Origin: Halobacillus kuroshimensis DSM 18393
GTDB lineage: Bacteria; Bacillota; Bacilli; Bacillales; Halobacillaceae
Length of the DNA: 64,000 nt
Direction: 5' to 3'
Assembly (NCBI RefSeq): GCF_000425705.1
Contig: NZ_AUDY01000012.1
Span: 1-64,000 of the forward strand
Shown in pieces: positions 17,209 to 28,558 of the stretch. Under the pieces are notes generated by a model. That model worked only from the letters and a program-made list of their open reading frames with translations, made no database searches and had not been told where the DNA came from. The first letter of the stretch is position 1. The number at the start of each line of letters is the position of its first letter. Position numbers and translations under genes: made by a program.

Positions 17209-17820
17209 ATGAAAATTGTTGTTTTTGGTTCTACCGGTGGAACAGGAAAGGCCTTTGTCGAACAGGCCCTGGAATCCGGCCATGACGTTACCGCTTTTCT
17301 GAGGAATCCCCATAAGCTCGGTATAAATCATGAACGTTTGAATAGGGTACAAGGGGACGCAAGGAATGAGGAGGATGTGTGTCAGGCCGTCCTCGGACAG
17401 GAGGCCATTGTCTCCTGTCTCGGTTCAGAATCGTTAAAAGACCGCAGCACCCTGACCATTATGACGGAAAACATCCTGACCGCTTCCGCGCAGCATAACA
17501 TCAAGCGGTTGCTGTACGTCGCCTCTGCCGGGCTGTACAATGAAATTCCCGGACTGACCGGATGGATGAGCCGGATGATTTTGAAAAACGTCCTGCACGA
17601 TCACCGCCGGGCGGTCAATGCGATCATAGCAGCGGATATGGATTATACGATTGCCCGTCCGATGCGCCTCCTGGATGGACCTGTCACAGGGAACTACCGG
17701 ACGTCCGAAACGGTGCCGCAGGATGGCAGAAGCATTTCGAGAGGAGATGTGGCCCATTTTCTGCTTCACGCACTTGAAGAGGACACCTATGTAAAGGAAA
17801 CAACAGGACTCGCTGATTAA
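17209..17820 (+). CDS. NAD(P)H-binding atypical SDR (YwnB-like)
   Basis: 203 residues. N-terminal Rossmann motif VVFGSTGGTGKAFVEQAL, then an extended-SDR-like core with SCLGS and YVASAGLYNE. Such NmrA/biliverdin-reductase-B-like proteins are reductases or sensors of NAD(P)H state; no substrate can be assigned. GTGAGATC-type ribosome site just before the ATG; 36 bases after modB on the same strand, so likely read through from it, and 23 bases before the NUDIX gene. Confidence 0.82.
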   Translation: MKIVVFGSTGGTGKAFVEQALESGHDVTAFLRNPHKLGINHERLNRVQGDARNEEDVCQAVLGQEAIVSCLGSESLKDRSTLTIMTENILTASAQHNIKRLLYVASAGLYNEIPGLTGWMSRMILKNVLHDHRRAVNAIIAADMDYTIARPMRLLDGPVTGNYRTSETVPQDGRSISRGDVAHFLLHALEEDTYVKETTGLAD

Positions 17821-17843
17821 CGGTTCGAAAGGAGAACAGCCAT

Positions 17844-18296
17844 ATGGGATATGTAGAAGATTTAAGGGCTCTTGTCGGTCACCGGCCGTTGATCTTCGTC
17901 GGGGCTGTCGTCGTGATCGTGGATGACCAGGGGCGCATCCTTCTGCAGCAGCGAACCTCCCCGCACGGCGTCTGGGGGCTGCCCGGGGGATTGATGGAAC
18001 TCGGGGAAAGCACAGAAGAGACAGCCAAACGGGAAGTGTGGGAGGAAACGGGGCTGACGGTCGACAAGCTGAACCTATTCAATGTGTACTCCGGGGCAGA
18101 CCAATTTATCCGGGCTGATAACGGCGATGAATTTTACGTTGTCACAACGGCTTATGATACGGATACATACTCCGGGGATTACCGCATGGACCCGAGAGAG
18201 TCACTGCAGTTTAAGTTTACGCCGCCCGATAAGCTTCCTGCCTCGATGGTCGGCAGCCACCGGAAAATGATCCACGATTATTTAAAGAAAACATAA
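17844..18296 (+). CDS. NUDIX hydrolase
   Basis: 150 residues. Complete Nudix box G-x5-E-x7-REVWEETG within GGLMELGESTEETAKREVWEETGL (split: GGLMELGESTEE, then TAKREVWEETGL, about 50-73). Hydrolyses a nucleoside diphosphate linked to another group; substrate unknown. The N-terminal part (VEDLRALVGHRPLIFVGAVV) is of the type annotated ADP-ribose or MutT-like in Bacillus. AAAGGAGAA precedes the ATG. Last gene of the modA-modB-reductase-NUDIX run, closed by a strong terminator. Confidence 0.88.
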   Translation: MGYVEDLRALVGHRPLIFVGAVVVIVDDQGRILLQQRTSPHGVWGLPGGLMELGESTEETAKREVWEETGLTVDKLNLFNVYSGADQFIRADNGDEFYVVTTAYDTDTYSGDYRMDPRESLQFKFTPPDKLPASMVGSHRKMIHDYLKKT

Positions 18297-18297
18297 A

Positions 18298-18342
18298 AAA
18301 CCGGTACGATGATCAGCGGTGATCATCGTACCGGTTTTTTTC
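18298..18342 (+). terminator. Strong terminator
   Basis: AACCGGTACGATGATCA / TGATCATCGTACCGGTT, about 17-bp arms with a four-base loop, then seven T. Ends the plus-strand NUDIX gene and likely also the convergent dck transcript. Confidence 0.85.
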
Positions 18343-18355
18343 ATTTATACCCATG

Positions 18356-19039
18356 TTACGTCAGCAGACGGCTGGAACGCCATTTACGGGACTGCTGGAT
18401 AAAGTGACCGATTTTTTCAAGGACCGGCTCAATGCTGTTTTCGTCATTGAGGACATCATAGTCCGCAATGTTCAGGCGCAGCACAGGGCAGGAGTTGAAG
18501 TTGTCGATCCAGTTGTCATAACGGTTGAACATTTCCTCCCAGTATTCGACAGGTGTTTCCTGTTCCATCGGACGTCCACGCTCTTTAATACGGCCGAGAA
18601 CATCATCGAAGGAACCTTCCAGATAAATAAGAAGGTCAGGATGAGGGAAATAGGGTGTCATGACCATGGCATCGAACAGATTACGGTACGTTTCATAATC
18701 CGTTCCTGACATCGTTCCTTTTTCATAGTGCATACGGGCAAAGATGCCGGTATCTTCATAAATGGAACGGTCCTGGATGAATCCGCCCCCGTATTCGAAG
18801 ATTTTCTTCTGCTCCTTGAAGCGTTCAGCCAGGAAATAAATCTGCAGGTGGAAACTCCAGCGTTCAAAATCCTGGTAAAATTTATCAAGATACGGATTGG
18901 TCTCCACTTTTTCAAAAGATGTCCGGAATTTGAGAGCATCCGCAATCGCATTCGTCATCGTAGATTTTCCGACGCCGACGGTTCCGGCAATCGTGATGAC
19001 ACTATCATGTGGAATACCGTAGCGTTCACGTGCATTCAT
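18356..19039 (-). CDS. dck: Deoxyadenosine/deoxycytidine kinase
   Basis: 227 residues. P-loop GTVGVGKSTM, the deoxynucleoside-kinase motif QDRSIYEDTGIFA and the arginine-rich lid RIKERGRPME. Closely like B. subtilis Dck (ERWSFHLQIYFLAERFKEQK is shared). Phosphorylates deoxyadenosine and deoxycytidine for salvage. Its ATG overlaps the dgk stop by four bases, so the pair is coupled, as in B. subtilis. Confidence 0.95.
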   Translation of the reverse strand: MNARERYGIPHDSVITIAGTVGVGKSTMTNAIADALKFRTSFEKVETNPYLDKFYQDFERWSFHLQIYFLAERFKEQKKIFEYGGGFIQDRSIYEDTGIFARMHYEKGTMSGTDYETYRNLFDAMVMTPYFPHPDLLIYLEGSFDDVLGRIKERGRPMEQETPVEYWEEMFNRYDNWIDNFNSCPVLRLNIADYDVLNDENSIEPVLEKIGHFIQQSRKWRSSRLLT

Positions 19040-19677
19040 TTGATAACTTCTCCTTTATTTAAATGCTGTTCAACTTGAGCAACAATGTAGTTTAAATCGT
19101 CCTGATGCTTTACGAAATCCAAATGATCCCCATTGAGGCGGATCACAGGGATGTCTGGATGCGAGGCTTCAAAATGGCTCATGAAATCCTCATAATCCTG
19201 GGAAAGCTGTTCAAGATAAGCGGGCTGAATATTGGCCTCCACATCACGGTTCCGCATACGGATGCGGTCCATTAGTGTATCTAGGCTCGCATGAAGATAA
19301 ACGACCATATTCGGTTTAGGCATATCATGTGTTAATATATCAAAAATCTGTGCGTATTTATCAAATTGTTCTTCTCTAAGGGTTCGACGGGCGAATATCA
19401 TATTTTTTGAAATATGATAATCCGCTACAACAGGCTTGCCAGCTTGCAGATATTTACGTTCAATGTCTTCCAGCTGCTTGAAACGATTGCAAAGGAAAAA
19501 CATTTCCGTCTGGAAGCTCCATTCTTCAATATTGTCATAAAACTTGCCTAAAAACGGGTTCTCCTCAACGATTTCCTTTAACAAGTGAAAATCAAACTGG
19601 GAGGCGAGCTTTTTAGACAGAGACGTTTTCCCCACCCCAATGGGCCCTTCAACGGAAATGAAAGGTAGATCTCCCAT
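19036..19677 (-). CDS. dgk: Deoxyguanosine kinase
   Basis: 213 residues. P-loop EGPIGVGKTSL and the motif DNIEEWSFQTEMFFLCNRF typical of Dgk, then DYHISKNMIFARRTL and the RIRMRNRDVE lid. Phosphorylates deoxyguanosine. First gene of the dgk-dck pair. Confidence 0.95.
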   Translation of the reverse strand: MGDLPFISVEGPIGVGKTSLSKKLASQFDFHLLKEIVEENPFLGKFYDNIEEWSFQTEMFFLCNRFKQLEDIERKYLQAGKPVVADYHISKNMIFARRTLREEQFDKYAQIFDILTHDMPKPNMVVYLHASLDTLMDRIRMRNRDVEANIQPAYLEQLSQDYEDFMSHFEASHPDIPVIRLNGDHLDFVKHQDDLNYIVAQVEQHLNKGEVIK

Positions 19678-19845
19678 CGCTGTTCCTCCTTCAAACTCTA
19701 TTCAAGCGGGATCAGCCGTTCAGCGGCCTACCCTTGTTCTTTTTCGACTACAAAAAACGATCCTTTTTGACAGACAGGTATCATTTTATCACATCCACCT
19801 GTCGGAAGTAACAGGGGGAGATGCATTTTCAGCAAAAGGATTCCT

Positions 19846-19873
19846 TTGCAATCTCTGGATTCTTTAGTATAAT
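19846..19873 (+). promoter_or_regulatory. Promoter of tRNA-Arg
   Basis: TTGCAA (19846-19851), 16 bases, TATAAT (19868-19873), 20 bases before the tRNA. Confidence 0.7.
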
Positions 19874-19893
19874 ATGACTCGTACGCTTCACAG

Positions 19894-19966
19894 GCCCCCG
19901 TAGCTCAGGGGATAGAGCATCGGTTTCCTAAACCGTGTGCCGCAGGTTCGAATCCTGCCGGGGGCA
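19894..19966 (+). tRNA. tRNA-Arg (anticodon CCT)
   Basis: 73 bases without encoded CCA. Acceptor GCCCCCG / CGGGGGC with discriminator A, D arm with GGGGAT, anticodon arm CGGTT-TCCTAAA-CCG giving CCT, T arm with GGTTCGAATCC. Reads AGG. Single gene, with its own promoter and a terminator (19984-20015); convergent with tRNA-Ser. Confidence 0.97.
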
Positions 19967-19983
19967 TTCTCTATAAACATCAG

Positions 19984-20015
19984 CACTCTGCCGGATCCAG
20001 GCAGGGTGTTTTTTT
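19984..20015 (+). terminator. Terminator of tRNA-Arg
   Basis: CACTCTGCC / GGCAGGGTG with a seven-base loop and seven T. Confidence 0.85.
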
Positions 20016-20112
20016 ATATCAGCATCATTTGGGCAAAAAAAAATCGTTACACGTAGTAACGATTTCTGTTCTATAAATCTCCAATATTTATGCGCGATTG
20101 TTATAAATAAAA

Positions 20113-20205
20113 TGGCGGAGGAGGAGGGATTCGAACCCCCGCGGGGCGTAAACCCCCTGGCGGTTTTCAAGACCGCTCCCTTCAGCCAAACTTGGGTACT
20201 CCTCC
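20113..20205 (-). tRNA. tRNA-Ser (anticodon TGA)
   Basis: 93 bases with encoded CCA; acceptor GGAGGAG / CTCCTCC, anticodon arm GCGGT-CTTGAAA-ACCGC giving TGA, a long class II variable arm, T arm GGTTCGAATCC. Lies just downstream of serS, as trnSL-Ser1 does in B. subtilis. Confidence 0.97.
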
Positions 20206-20223
20206 GTGTGACCGACAAGTAAT

Positions 20224-20252
20224 ATATTATCACGGCCTGTAGTGACCGTCAA
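20224..20252 (-). promoter_or_regulatory. Promoter of tRNA-Ser
   Basis: TTGACG (20247-20252), 17 bases, TAATAT (20224-20229). The -10 to discriminator stretch TGATAAT...TTACTTGTCG resembles the promoters at 80-204, marking a common stable-RNA promoter style. Confidence 0.75.
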
Positions 20253-20401
20253 CACTCTCCGTGAATTTTTTATAAAAATTTGTCGAAAGGATCCGGGTGA
20301 TTCCACCTCGTTATTATACAAAGCCCCGGCGCTGCAGTCAAACCTGCGTCTGCCTATAATAAAGAGCGGCGTGGAGGCACTCCCGCCGCTCTTCTGCTGT
20401 T

Positions 20402-21950
<1,549 letters not shown>

Positions 21951-21951
21951 T

Positions 21952-21980
21952 AGATTAGCTGAATTCACCTTACATTGCAA
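21952..21980 (-). promoter_or_regulatory. Candidate serS leader promoter
   Basis: TTGCAA (21975-21980, inside the last codons of pdxT), 17 bases, TAATCT (21952-21957). Gives a start a few bases before the T-box stem I. Confidence 0.5.
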
Positions 21981-22560
21981 GGCTTTTTCGGGAATGCTCC
22001 ACCATTTTTACAAAATGTAAAACTAAACGGTGGTCATCTGTCAGTTCAGGGTGGAAGGAACAGGCGAGGTAGTGATCCTGCTGAGCAGCCACAATATGAC
22101 CATCATAGCGGGCCAGTACCTTCGTCTCTTCCCCTACTCCCTCGATATAAGGAGCTCGAATGAACACAGCTGTAAACTGATCGGCGACTCCGTCGATATC
22201 CAGGTCGGCTTCAAAGCTTTCCCTTTGTCTGCCGAATGCATTACGGCGGACTTTGATATCCATCAGTCCGAGATGGACATCATACGAGCCGTCAATTTCA
22301 GAGGCAAGCAGGATCAACCCTGCACACGTACCGAAGATCGGCTTCCCCTGCTTTCCGAATTCACGAATCGGTTCAAGGAAGTCATACTTATCAATCAAGC
22401 GGCGGATCGCTGTGCTTTCACCGCCGGGAATAATCAGTCCGTCAATGTCTTCCAGCTGTTCTTTTTTCTTAACAACAACGCCGGTGGCACCAGAGGCTTC
22501 CACAGAGCGGATGTGCTCACGAAAAGCTCCCTGCAGACCTAATACACCGATAGTAGTCAT
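21970..22560 (-). CDS. pdxT: PLP synthase glutaminase subunit PdxT
   Basis: 196 residues, class I glutamine amidotransferase. Nucleophile in [12 protein letters not shown] (Cys about 79) and the His-Glu pair in SFHPELTDD; the loop [11 protein letters not shown] is PdxT-specific. Supplies ammonia to PdxS for pyridoxal 5'-phosphate. AAAGGAGAA precedes the ATG; 17 bases after pdxS. Confidence 0.97.
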   Translation of the reverse strand: MTTIGVLGLQGAFREHIRSVEASGATGVVVKKKEQLEDIDGLIIPGGESTAIRRLIDKYDFLEPIREFGKQGKPIFGTCAGLILLASEIDGSYDVHLGLMDIKVRRNAFGRQRESFEADLDIDGVADQFTAVFIRAPYIEGVGEETKVLARYDGHIVAAQQDHYLACSFHPELTDDHRLVLHFVKMVEHSRKSLAM

Positions 22561-22577
22561 GCTGCATTCTCCTTTTC

Positions 22578-23462
22578 TTACTGACTGCGCTCCTGCATAC
22601 GCTGATCAGGAGTAAGCGTGGACATTTCCATGCCTTTCATCGCTGTTCCAAGTCCTTTGGACAACTCGCCGATCAGTTTGTAATCGTCGTAGTGAGTCGT
22701 AGCTTCTACAATCGCACGGGCAAACTGAGCAGGGTTGTTGGACTTGAAGATACCGGAACCGACGAATACGCCGTCCGCACCAAGCTGCATCATAAGCGCA
22801 GCATCAGCTGGTGTCGCAATTCCGCCTGCAGCGAAGTTGACGACAGGAAGGCGGCCTTCTTCACGGATCTCCATAAGAAGGTCGAATGGTGCACCGTTTT
22901 CCTTGGCAAAGACCATCACTTCGTCTTCCGCAAGGCTTTGAAGGTGACGGATTTCTGATTGGATCTGACGCATATGACGGACAGCTTCCACGATGTTTCC
23001 TGTTCCCGGCTCACCTTTTGTACGAAGCATAGATGCGCCTTCACGGATACGGCGTGTCGCCTCACCGATGTTACGGCATCCGCAAACAAATGGAACTGTG
23101 TAATCATCTTTTTTGATGTGGTAGATTTCATCAGCTGGTGTCAGTACTTCACTTTCATCGATGTAGTCGACACCCATCGCTTCAAGTACACGGGCTTCTG
23201 CAATGTGGCCGATACGTGCTTTGGCCATGACAGGGATGGATACAGCATTCATCACTTCTTCAACAATTGTCGGGTCAGCCATACGAGCTACGCCGCCGGC
23301 CGCACGAATGTCGGCTGGAACACGCTCAAGGGCCATAACCGCCACCGCACCTGCTTCTTCTGCAATCTTCGCCTGCTCTGCATTGACAACGTCCATGATG
23401 ACGCCGCCTTTCTGCATTTCAGCCATTCCACGTTTTACGCGATCAGTACCTGTTTGTGACAT
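22578..23462 (-). CDS. pdxS: PLP synthase subunit PdxS
   Basis: 294 residues, standard length. Contains [20 protein letters not shown], the Schiff-base lysine region [13 protein letters not shown] and the second active-site stretch near [11 protein letters not shown]. Forms PLP from ribose 5-phosphate, glyceraldehyde 3-phosphate and ammonia in a 12-mer with PdxT. Start at 23462, the ATG behind GGGAGGAAA; an upstream Met lacks a site. Operon pdxS-pdxT. Confidence 0.98.
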   Translation of the reverse strand: MSQTGTDRVKRGMAEMQKGGVIMDVVNAEQAKIAEEAGAVAVMALERVPADIRAAGGVARMADPTIVEEVMNAVSIPVMAKARIGHIAEARVLEAMGVDYIDESEVLTPADEIYHIKKDDYTVPFVCGCRNIGEATRRIREGASMLRTKGEPGTGNIVEAVRHMRQIQSEIRHLQSLAEDEVMVFAKENGAPFDLLMEIREEGRLPVVNFAAGGIATPADAALMMQLGADGVFVGSGIFKSNNPAQFARAIVEATTHYDDYKLIGELSKGLGTAMKGMEMSTLTPDQRMQERSQ

Positions 23463-23581
23463 GTTAATTTCCTCCCTAACAGCTATATCGTTCAAGCATT
23501 TATTTTTGAATCATAGATTCTTACTCTCTATTGTATCGCATCTCAGCCTTAATTCCCACTCATTAAATAGGGATTTTACCG

Positions 23582-24913
23582 TTAGAACCAGCCTTTCACC
23601 ATATCGACGGCTCCTGTGAAGATATCACTGAAGAATTCACCGATGCCACCAAGCATCAGCATGAACCAGTTGGCTTTCTCCACCGCTTCCGAAGTGACGA
23701 TATCAACCGTCTGCCCTTCTTCCTTCACAAGGTTTCCGTAACTTTCGTCCCCTGTGTAGACAAGCTTGGCTGTTCCGATTTTCTGACCTTTCTCAACAGG
23801 CGCCACAAGCTCGCCGTCTTCGTTGAGCTGATCTTCAGAGATGACAAACTCCACCTCATATTCTTCTTGTTCGCCGCTCTTTAAAAGGGTGCTCAAAGCT
23901 TCACTCGTCTCAATCGCAACAGCATCTTCTTTTCCTTTCGTCACAGAAAGAGAATCCTGATCCTCAACCGTTTCACCGGCAGCCAGAAGCTCCTGCCTTG
24001 TAAACTGGTTGAATCCGTAATCAAGAAGCGTCCGTGTCTGATTGAAACGGGAGGAACGTGATTCCGATTTCATCACAACAGAGATGAACCGCTGGCCGTC
24101 ACGCTCAGCCGTACCTGTAAATGTGTTGCCGGCAAGTTCTGTGTAACCGGTCTTCAAGCCGTCCATACCTTCATATTCAAACTGCTTCAAGTTCTGCCCC
24201 GGCATACCAGGAAGCATCCAGTTCCAGTTGGTCACCGTCTGATCGGCGAATTCCAATGTAGGCTTGCTGGAAACCTCCAGCGCTTCCGGATAGTCATTCG
24301 TTAAATGATAAGCCAGCAGAGCCGCCGACTTGGCCGACATCATATTGGTGGCATCCGGATCGGTGCCTTCAGGATAGTTGTCCCCCAGATGGTTATTGTT
24401 CAACCCAGTGGCATTGACAAACTCATAATCCGGCAGTCCCATTTCCTCTGCCTTGGCATTCATCATTTTGACGAATTCGCCTTCGGTTCCAGCTACCAGT
24501 TCAGCAAGCGCAATCGTCGTTGCGTTATCCGAGTTGATCGCCATCGCTTCATAAAGCTCACGAACCGTGTATTGTTCATCTAAACGTAAGCCGACACCGG
24601 AAAATTCCGGATTGGCTGATATATCAAAAGCATACTGACTGACAGGGGTCTTCTGATCCCAGCTGATTTTCCCCTCTTCCACAGCCTCCATGACGAGATA
24701 TTCGGTCATCATCTTCGTCATACTGGCCGGCGGCAGTGTCAAATCCGCTTCTTTCTCAAACAAAATTTTCCCGCTTTCTGCATCTACAAGTATCGCTGAT
24801 TTTGCCCCAACATCTACGCTTGCGTATGTATGTCCGGGATTGGCACTTACAGCGAAAATCCCGATCAACAAGGACATGATTAAGGCGATAGATGTTTTAA
24901 ATCTTTGTGTCAC
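23582..24913 (-). CDS. dacA: D-alanyl-D-alanine carboxypeptidase DacA (PBP5)
   Basis: 443 residues from the GTG at 24913, the same length as B. subtilis DacA; TGGAGG lies eight bases upstream. Signal peptide (about 1-31, ending HTYA), then SMTK nucleophile motif, SDN and KTG in GLKTGYTELAG, a PBP5 C-terminal beta domain and a C-terminal amphipathic anchor (GAVDMVKGWF). Trims the terminal D-Ala of peptidoglycan. Lies after guaB with a terminator between. Confidence 0.96.
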   Translation of the reverse strand: MTQRFKTSIALIMSLLIGIFAVSANPGHTYASVDVGAKSAILVDAESGKILFEKEADLTLPPASMTKMMTEYLVMEAVEEGKISWDQKTPVSQYAFDISANPEFSGVGLRLDEQYTVRELYEAMAINSDNATTIALAELVAGTEGEFVKMMNAKAEEMGLPDYEFVNATGLNNNHLGDNYPEGTDPDATNMMSAKSAALLAYHLTNDYPEALEVSSKPTLEFADQTVTNWNWMLPGMPGQNLKQFEYEGMDGLKTGYTELAGNTFTGTAERDGQRFISVVMKSESRSSRFNQTRTLLDYGFNQFTRQELLAAGETVEDQDSLSVTKGKEDAVAIETSEALSTLLKSGEQEEYEVEFVISEDQLNEDGELVAPVEKGQKIGTAKLVYTGDESYGNLVKEEGQTVDIVTSEAVEKANWFMLMLGGIGEFFSDIFTGAVDMVKGWF

Positions 24914-24976
24914 TTTCTCTACCTCCACCCTTAAATTATGCATCCCTGTTATTTTATCACATGCGTATATAAAAGA

Positions 24977-25007
24977 ATAGACAGGGAATAGTCCCTGTCT
25001 ATCTAGG
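24977..25007 (-). terminator. Terminator after guaB
   Basis: ATAGACAGGGA / TCCCTGTCTAT, 11-bp perfect arms with a four-base loop, then TCTTTT on the minus strand. Confidence 0.75.
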
Positions 25008-26546
<1,539 letters not shown>

Positions 26547-26647
26547 CTACCATTTCTTATTGTTATTTACAATACGACAATGACCGCCCTTTTTCAACCA
26601 TAAAAATGAAGGCGGAGAAGCGGATGAAGAAGGAGGGAAGAACGATA

Positions 26648-27364
26648 ATGAGACGGCTTGATCCTTTTTTGCAGTACATGCAGGTAACCTCTCACACCCG
26701 TCCATTTCTGCATGCCTGCTATACGGATGGGAAGCATTCCAGAGTGGAGCACCATGCCTACAACAATGCGGAGCGGTTCATGTACGGACTCACCCTGGGG
26801 GGAGAGTATGTCAGTTCTGCCTCCTCCACCCCTTTAAGTGTGCAGCCTCTCCTTTTATATTACGGCCTGAACCATTTTTTGAAGGCCTGTCTATTGACGG
26901 TGGATCCCGGCTATCCGGCTACTGCCAAGGTGCTTGCCCACGGGCTATCGACACGGAAAAGAAAGAAGCAGCAATACCGTTTTCTTGAGGATGAAATCCG
27001 AATTCAGCCGCACGGGCTGTTCCCTCATGCCGCCTTTCATCTGTTCGATTTTTCCGCAGAGAAAGAAAAAGCGGCCATGGATGAACTGCTCCGTCCTTTA
27101 CCAGCTATGCGGGACCTTTACTCGTTGAAAAAACAGAAGCTTGAATGTGAAGGAACGGCATGGCCCGAACTGCTCAGTTATTTTGCCGTTCTGTACAACC
27201 TCAGTATGCTCGTCCGTTACGAAGGGGATTGGTGGGGAGAGATGGAGCAGATGCGGGACAGGGAGGATTATGTCTTTATCGTTCATTTTCTGCAGTCCGC
27301 AATGGATCAGGTGCCGGCATTGATCAGCACATGGTTAAAAGACCGGCACCTGTCCGTTCTATGA
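26648..27364 (+). CDS. yaaC: YaaC family protein
   Basis: 238 residues from the ATG at 26648 (AAGGAGGG upstream); an earlier in-frame Met at 26624 is possible. Conserved YaaC stretch SVQPLLLYYGLNHFLKACLLTV and HGLSTRKRKKQ, mostly helical. Shorter than B. subtilis YaaC (about 315). Function unknown. Position between guaB and gyrA matches B. subtilis, but faces the HD-GYP gene here. Confidence 0.85.
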   Translation: MRRLDPFLQYMQVTSHTRPFLHACYTDGKHSRVEHHAYNNAERFMYGLTLGGEYVSSASSTPLSVQPLLLYYGLNHFLKACLLTVDPGYPATAKVLAHGLSTRKRKKQQYRFLEDEIRIQPHGLFPHAAFHLFDFSAEKEKAAMDELLRPLPAMRDLYSLKKQKLECEGTAWPELLSYFAVLYNLSMLVRYEGDWWGEMEQMRDREDYVFIVHFLQSAMDQVPALISTWLKDRHLSVL

Positions 27365-27382
27365 CAGAGGCCGGTCTTTGAT

Positions 27383-28483
27383 TCAATCGTACACTTCTTC
27401 AATATGAAGCTGGAGGTATTCCTTCAGCTGGATGATATCCCCGGTTTCCAACAGCTTGATCATCGGCCGGGTCGGATGGGACGTTTCCGCAAAAAGAACC
27501 TCCGCTTCCTGCTTATCCGAAAGGCGGACTTTTACGCCTGTTGAGAAATTGGCGATTTCTTTTTTCAGCGTTTCTATCACTTTATGGTCATACCTGCCGA
27601 AATGTTCATGCAGCAGTTCCTCCAATACTTTGTACGGGGACTGCTTCGAGCGGTAGATCCGCTCACTCGTCATCGCGTGGAACATATCGCAGACAGCAAT
27701 GATCTGGCTGAACGTATGAATCTTTTTCTGCGTCAGCCCAAGCGGGTAGCCGGTGCCATCGAGACGCTCATGGTGTTGGAGGACGGCGAGTTTTGCCTGA
27801 CTGCTCAGAGAAGGAATGCGTTCAATGGCGCGGTAGGAATAGGTCGGATGATTTCTTACCTGTTCGTATTCCCGTTCCGTCAGGGCGCCCTGCTTATGAA
27901 GGATCCGCTGATCGATTTTTGCCATCCCCGCGTCGCACAGCACGCCGGCCAGACCGACCTGAATCCATTCTCCGTAATTGAGCCCAAGTTTGGAGGCCAG
28001 GTATCCGGCCATCACGCCTGTCGCTATGCTGTGGTGGTAGATATAGTCCTCGCTGGTGCTTAGATGATGAAGGTGAAAGACTTCCTTGGAAGCAGACGCT
28101 GTTCTTTCCAATAGAGGGACCATGACGCTGCGGACGGCTCCCATATCCACAGGTGCCCCGCCCTGCCATGCGCGGAACCATTCCTTGTATGCCTGGACGG
28201 CTTCCCTGTATTCATCCTGGAAGGAAAGAACGGTTTTCGTTTTCCTTCCAAGCAGAGAAGCTGCTGCAGAACCTTCCTTCTCTCCCGCTTCCCCGGCTGT
28301 AAATGGACGGCCGTCAGCTTTACGGGTGGCCACCTCCACGTACTCGACCTGGAAGCTTTTCAAAACATCGATATGAACGGGTGTTAATGTCGTATTTTTA
28401 GGTATGATCGGTCGATGGGTACGCCCCATCACGTCCTTGATAAGCAGACAGCCGGTCTCCACTTTTTCAGAAGCCACTTTCAT
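27383..28483 (-). CDS. HD-GYP domain protein with degenerate HD motif
   Basis: 366 residues. N-terminal DUF3391-like or beta region (about 1-60), a linker, then the HD-GYP domain (about 145-320) with HHSIATGVMAGYL and the GYP motif HHERLDGTGYP (237-247) intact. The metal motif that is normally HDxGK reads C183-D184-A-G-M187, so the His and the Lys are both replaced. Typical members hydrolyse cyclic di-GMP. Here catalysis is doubtful; it may still sense or bind the nucleotide. ATG at 28483 behind GGAGGAAAA. A terminator lies between gyrA and this gene, so it probably has its own promoter. Confidence 0.88.
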   Translation of the reverse strand: MKVASEKVETGCLLIKDVMGRTHRPIIPKNTTLTPVHIDVLKSFQVEYVEVATRKADGRPFTAGEAGEKEGSAAASLLGRKTKTVLSFQDEYREAVQAYKEWFRAWQGGAPVDMGAVRSVMVPLLERTASASKEVFHLHHLSTSEDYIYHHSIATGVMAGYLASKLGLNYGEWIQVGLAGVLCDAGMAKIDQRILHKQGALTEREYEQVRNHPTYSYRAIERIPSLSSQAKLAVLQHHERLDGTGYPLGLTQKKIHTFSQIIAVCDMFHAMTSERIYRSKQSPYKVLEELLHEHFGRYDHKVIETLKKEIANFSTGVKVRLSDKQEAEVLFAETSHPTRPMIKLLETGDIIQLKEYLQLHIEEVYD

Positions 28484-28512
28484 TATTTTCCTCCACCCTT
28501 CCAATAAGGTAT

Positions 28513-28548
28513 AAAAAAAGCCGCCTGCCGCAAAGGGACAGGCGACGA
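28513..28548 (-). terminator. Terminator after gyrA
   Basis: GTCGCCTG / CAGGCGGC with a loop, followed by seven U on the minus strand, between gyrA and the HD-GYP gene. Confidence 0.8.
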
Positions 28549-28558
28549 TCATGTGTTT

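Noticed and set aside
19894-20205. Integration (att) site at the tRNA-Arg/tRNA-Ser pair
   Set aside because: Both tRNA genes are intact with promoters or terminators and no integrase or partial tRNA copy is nearby.
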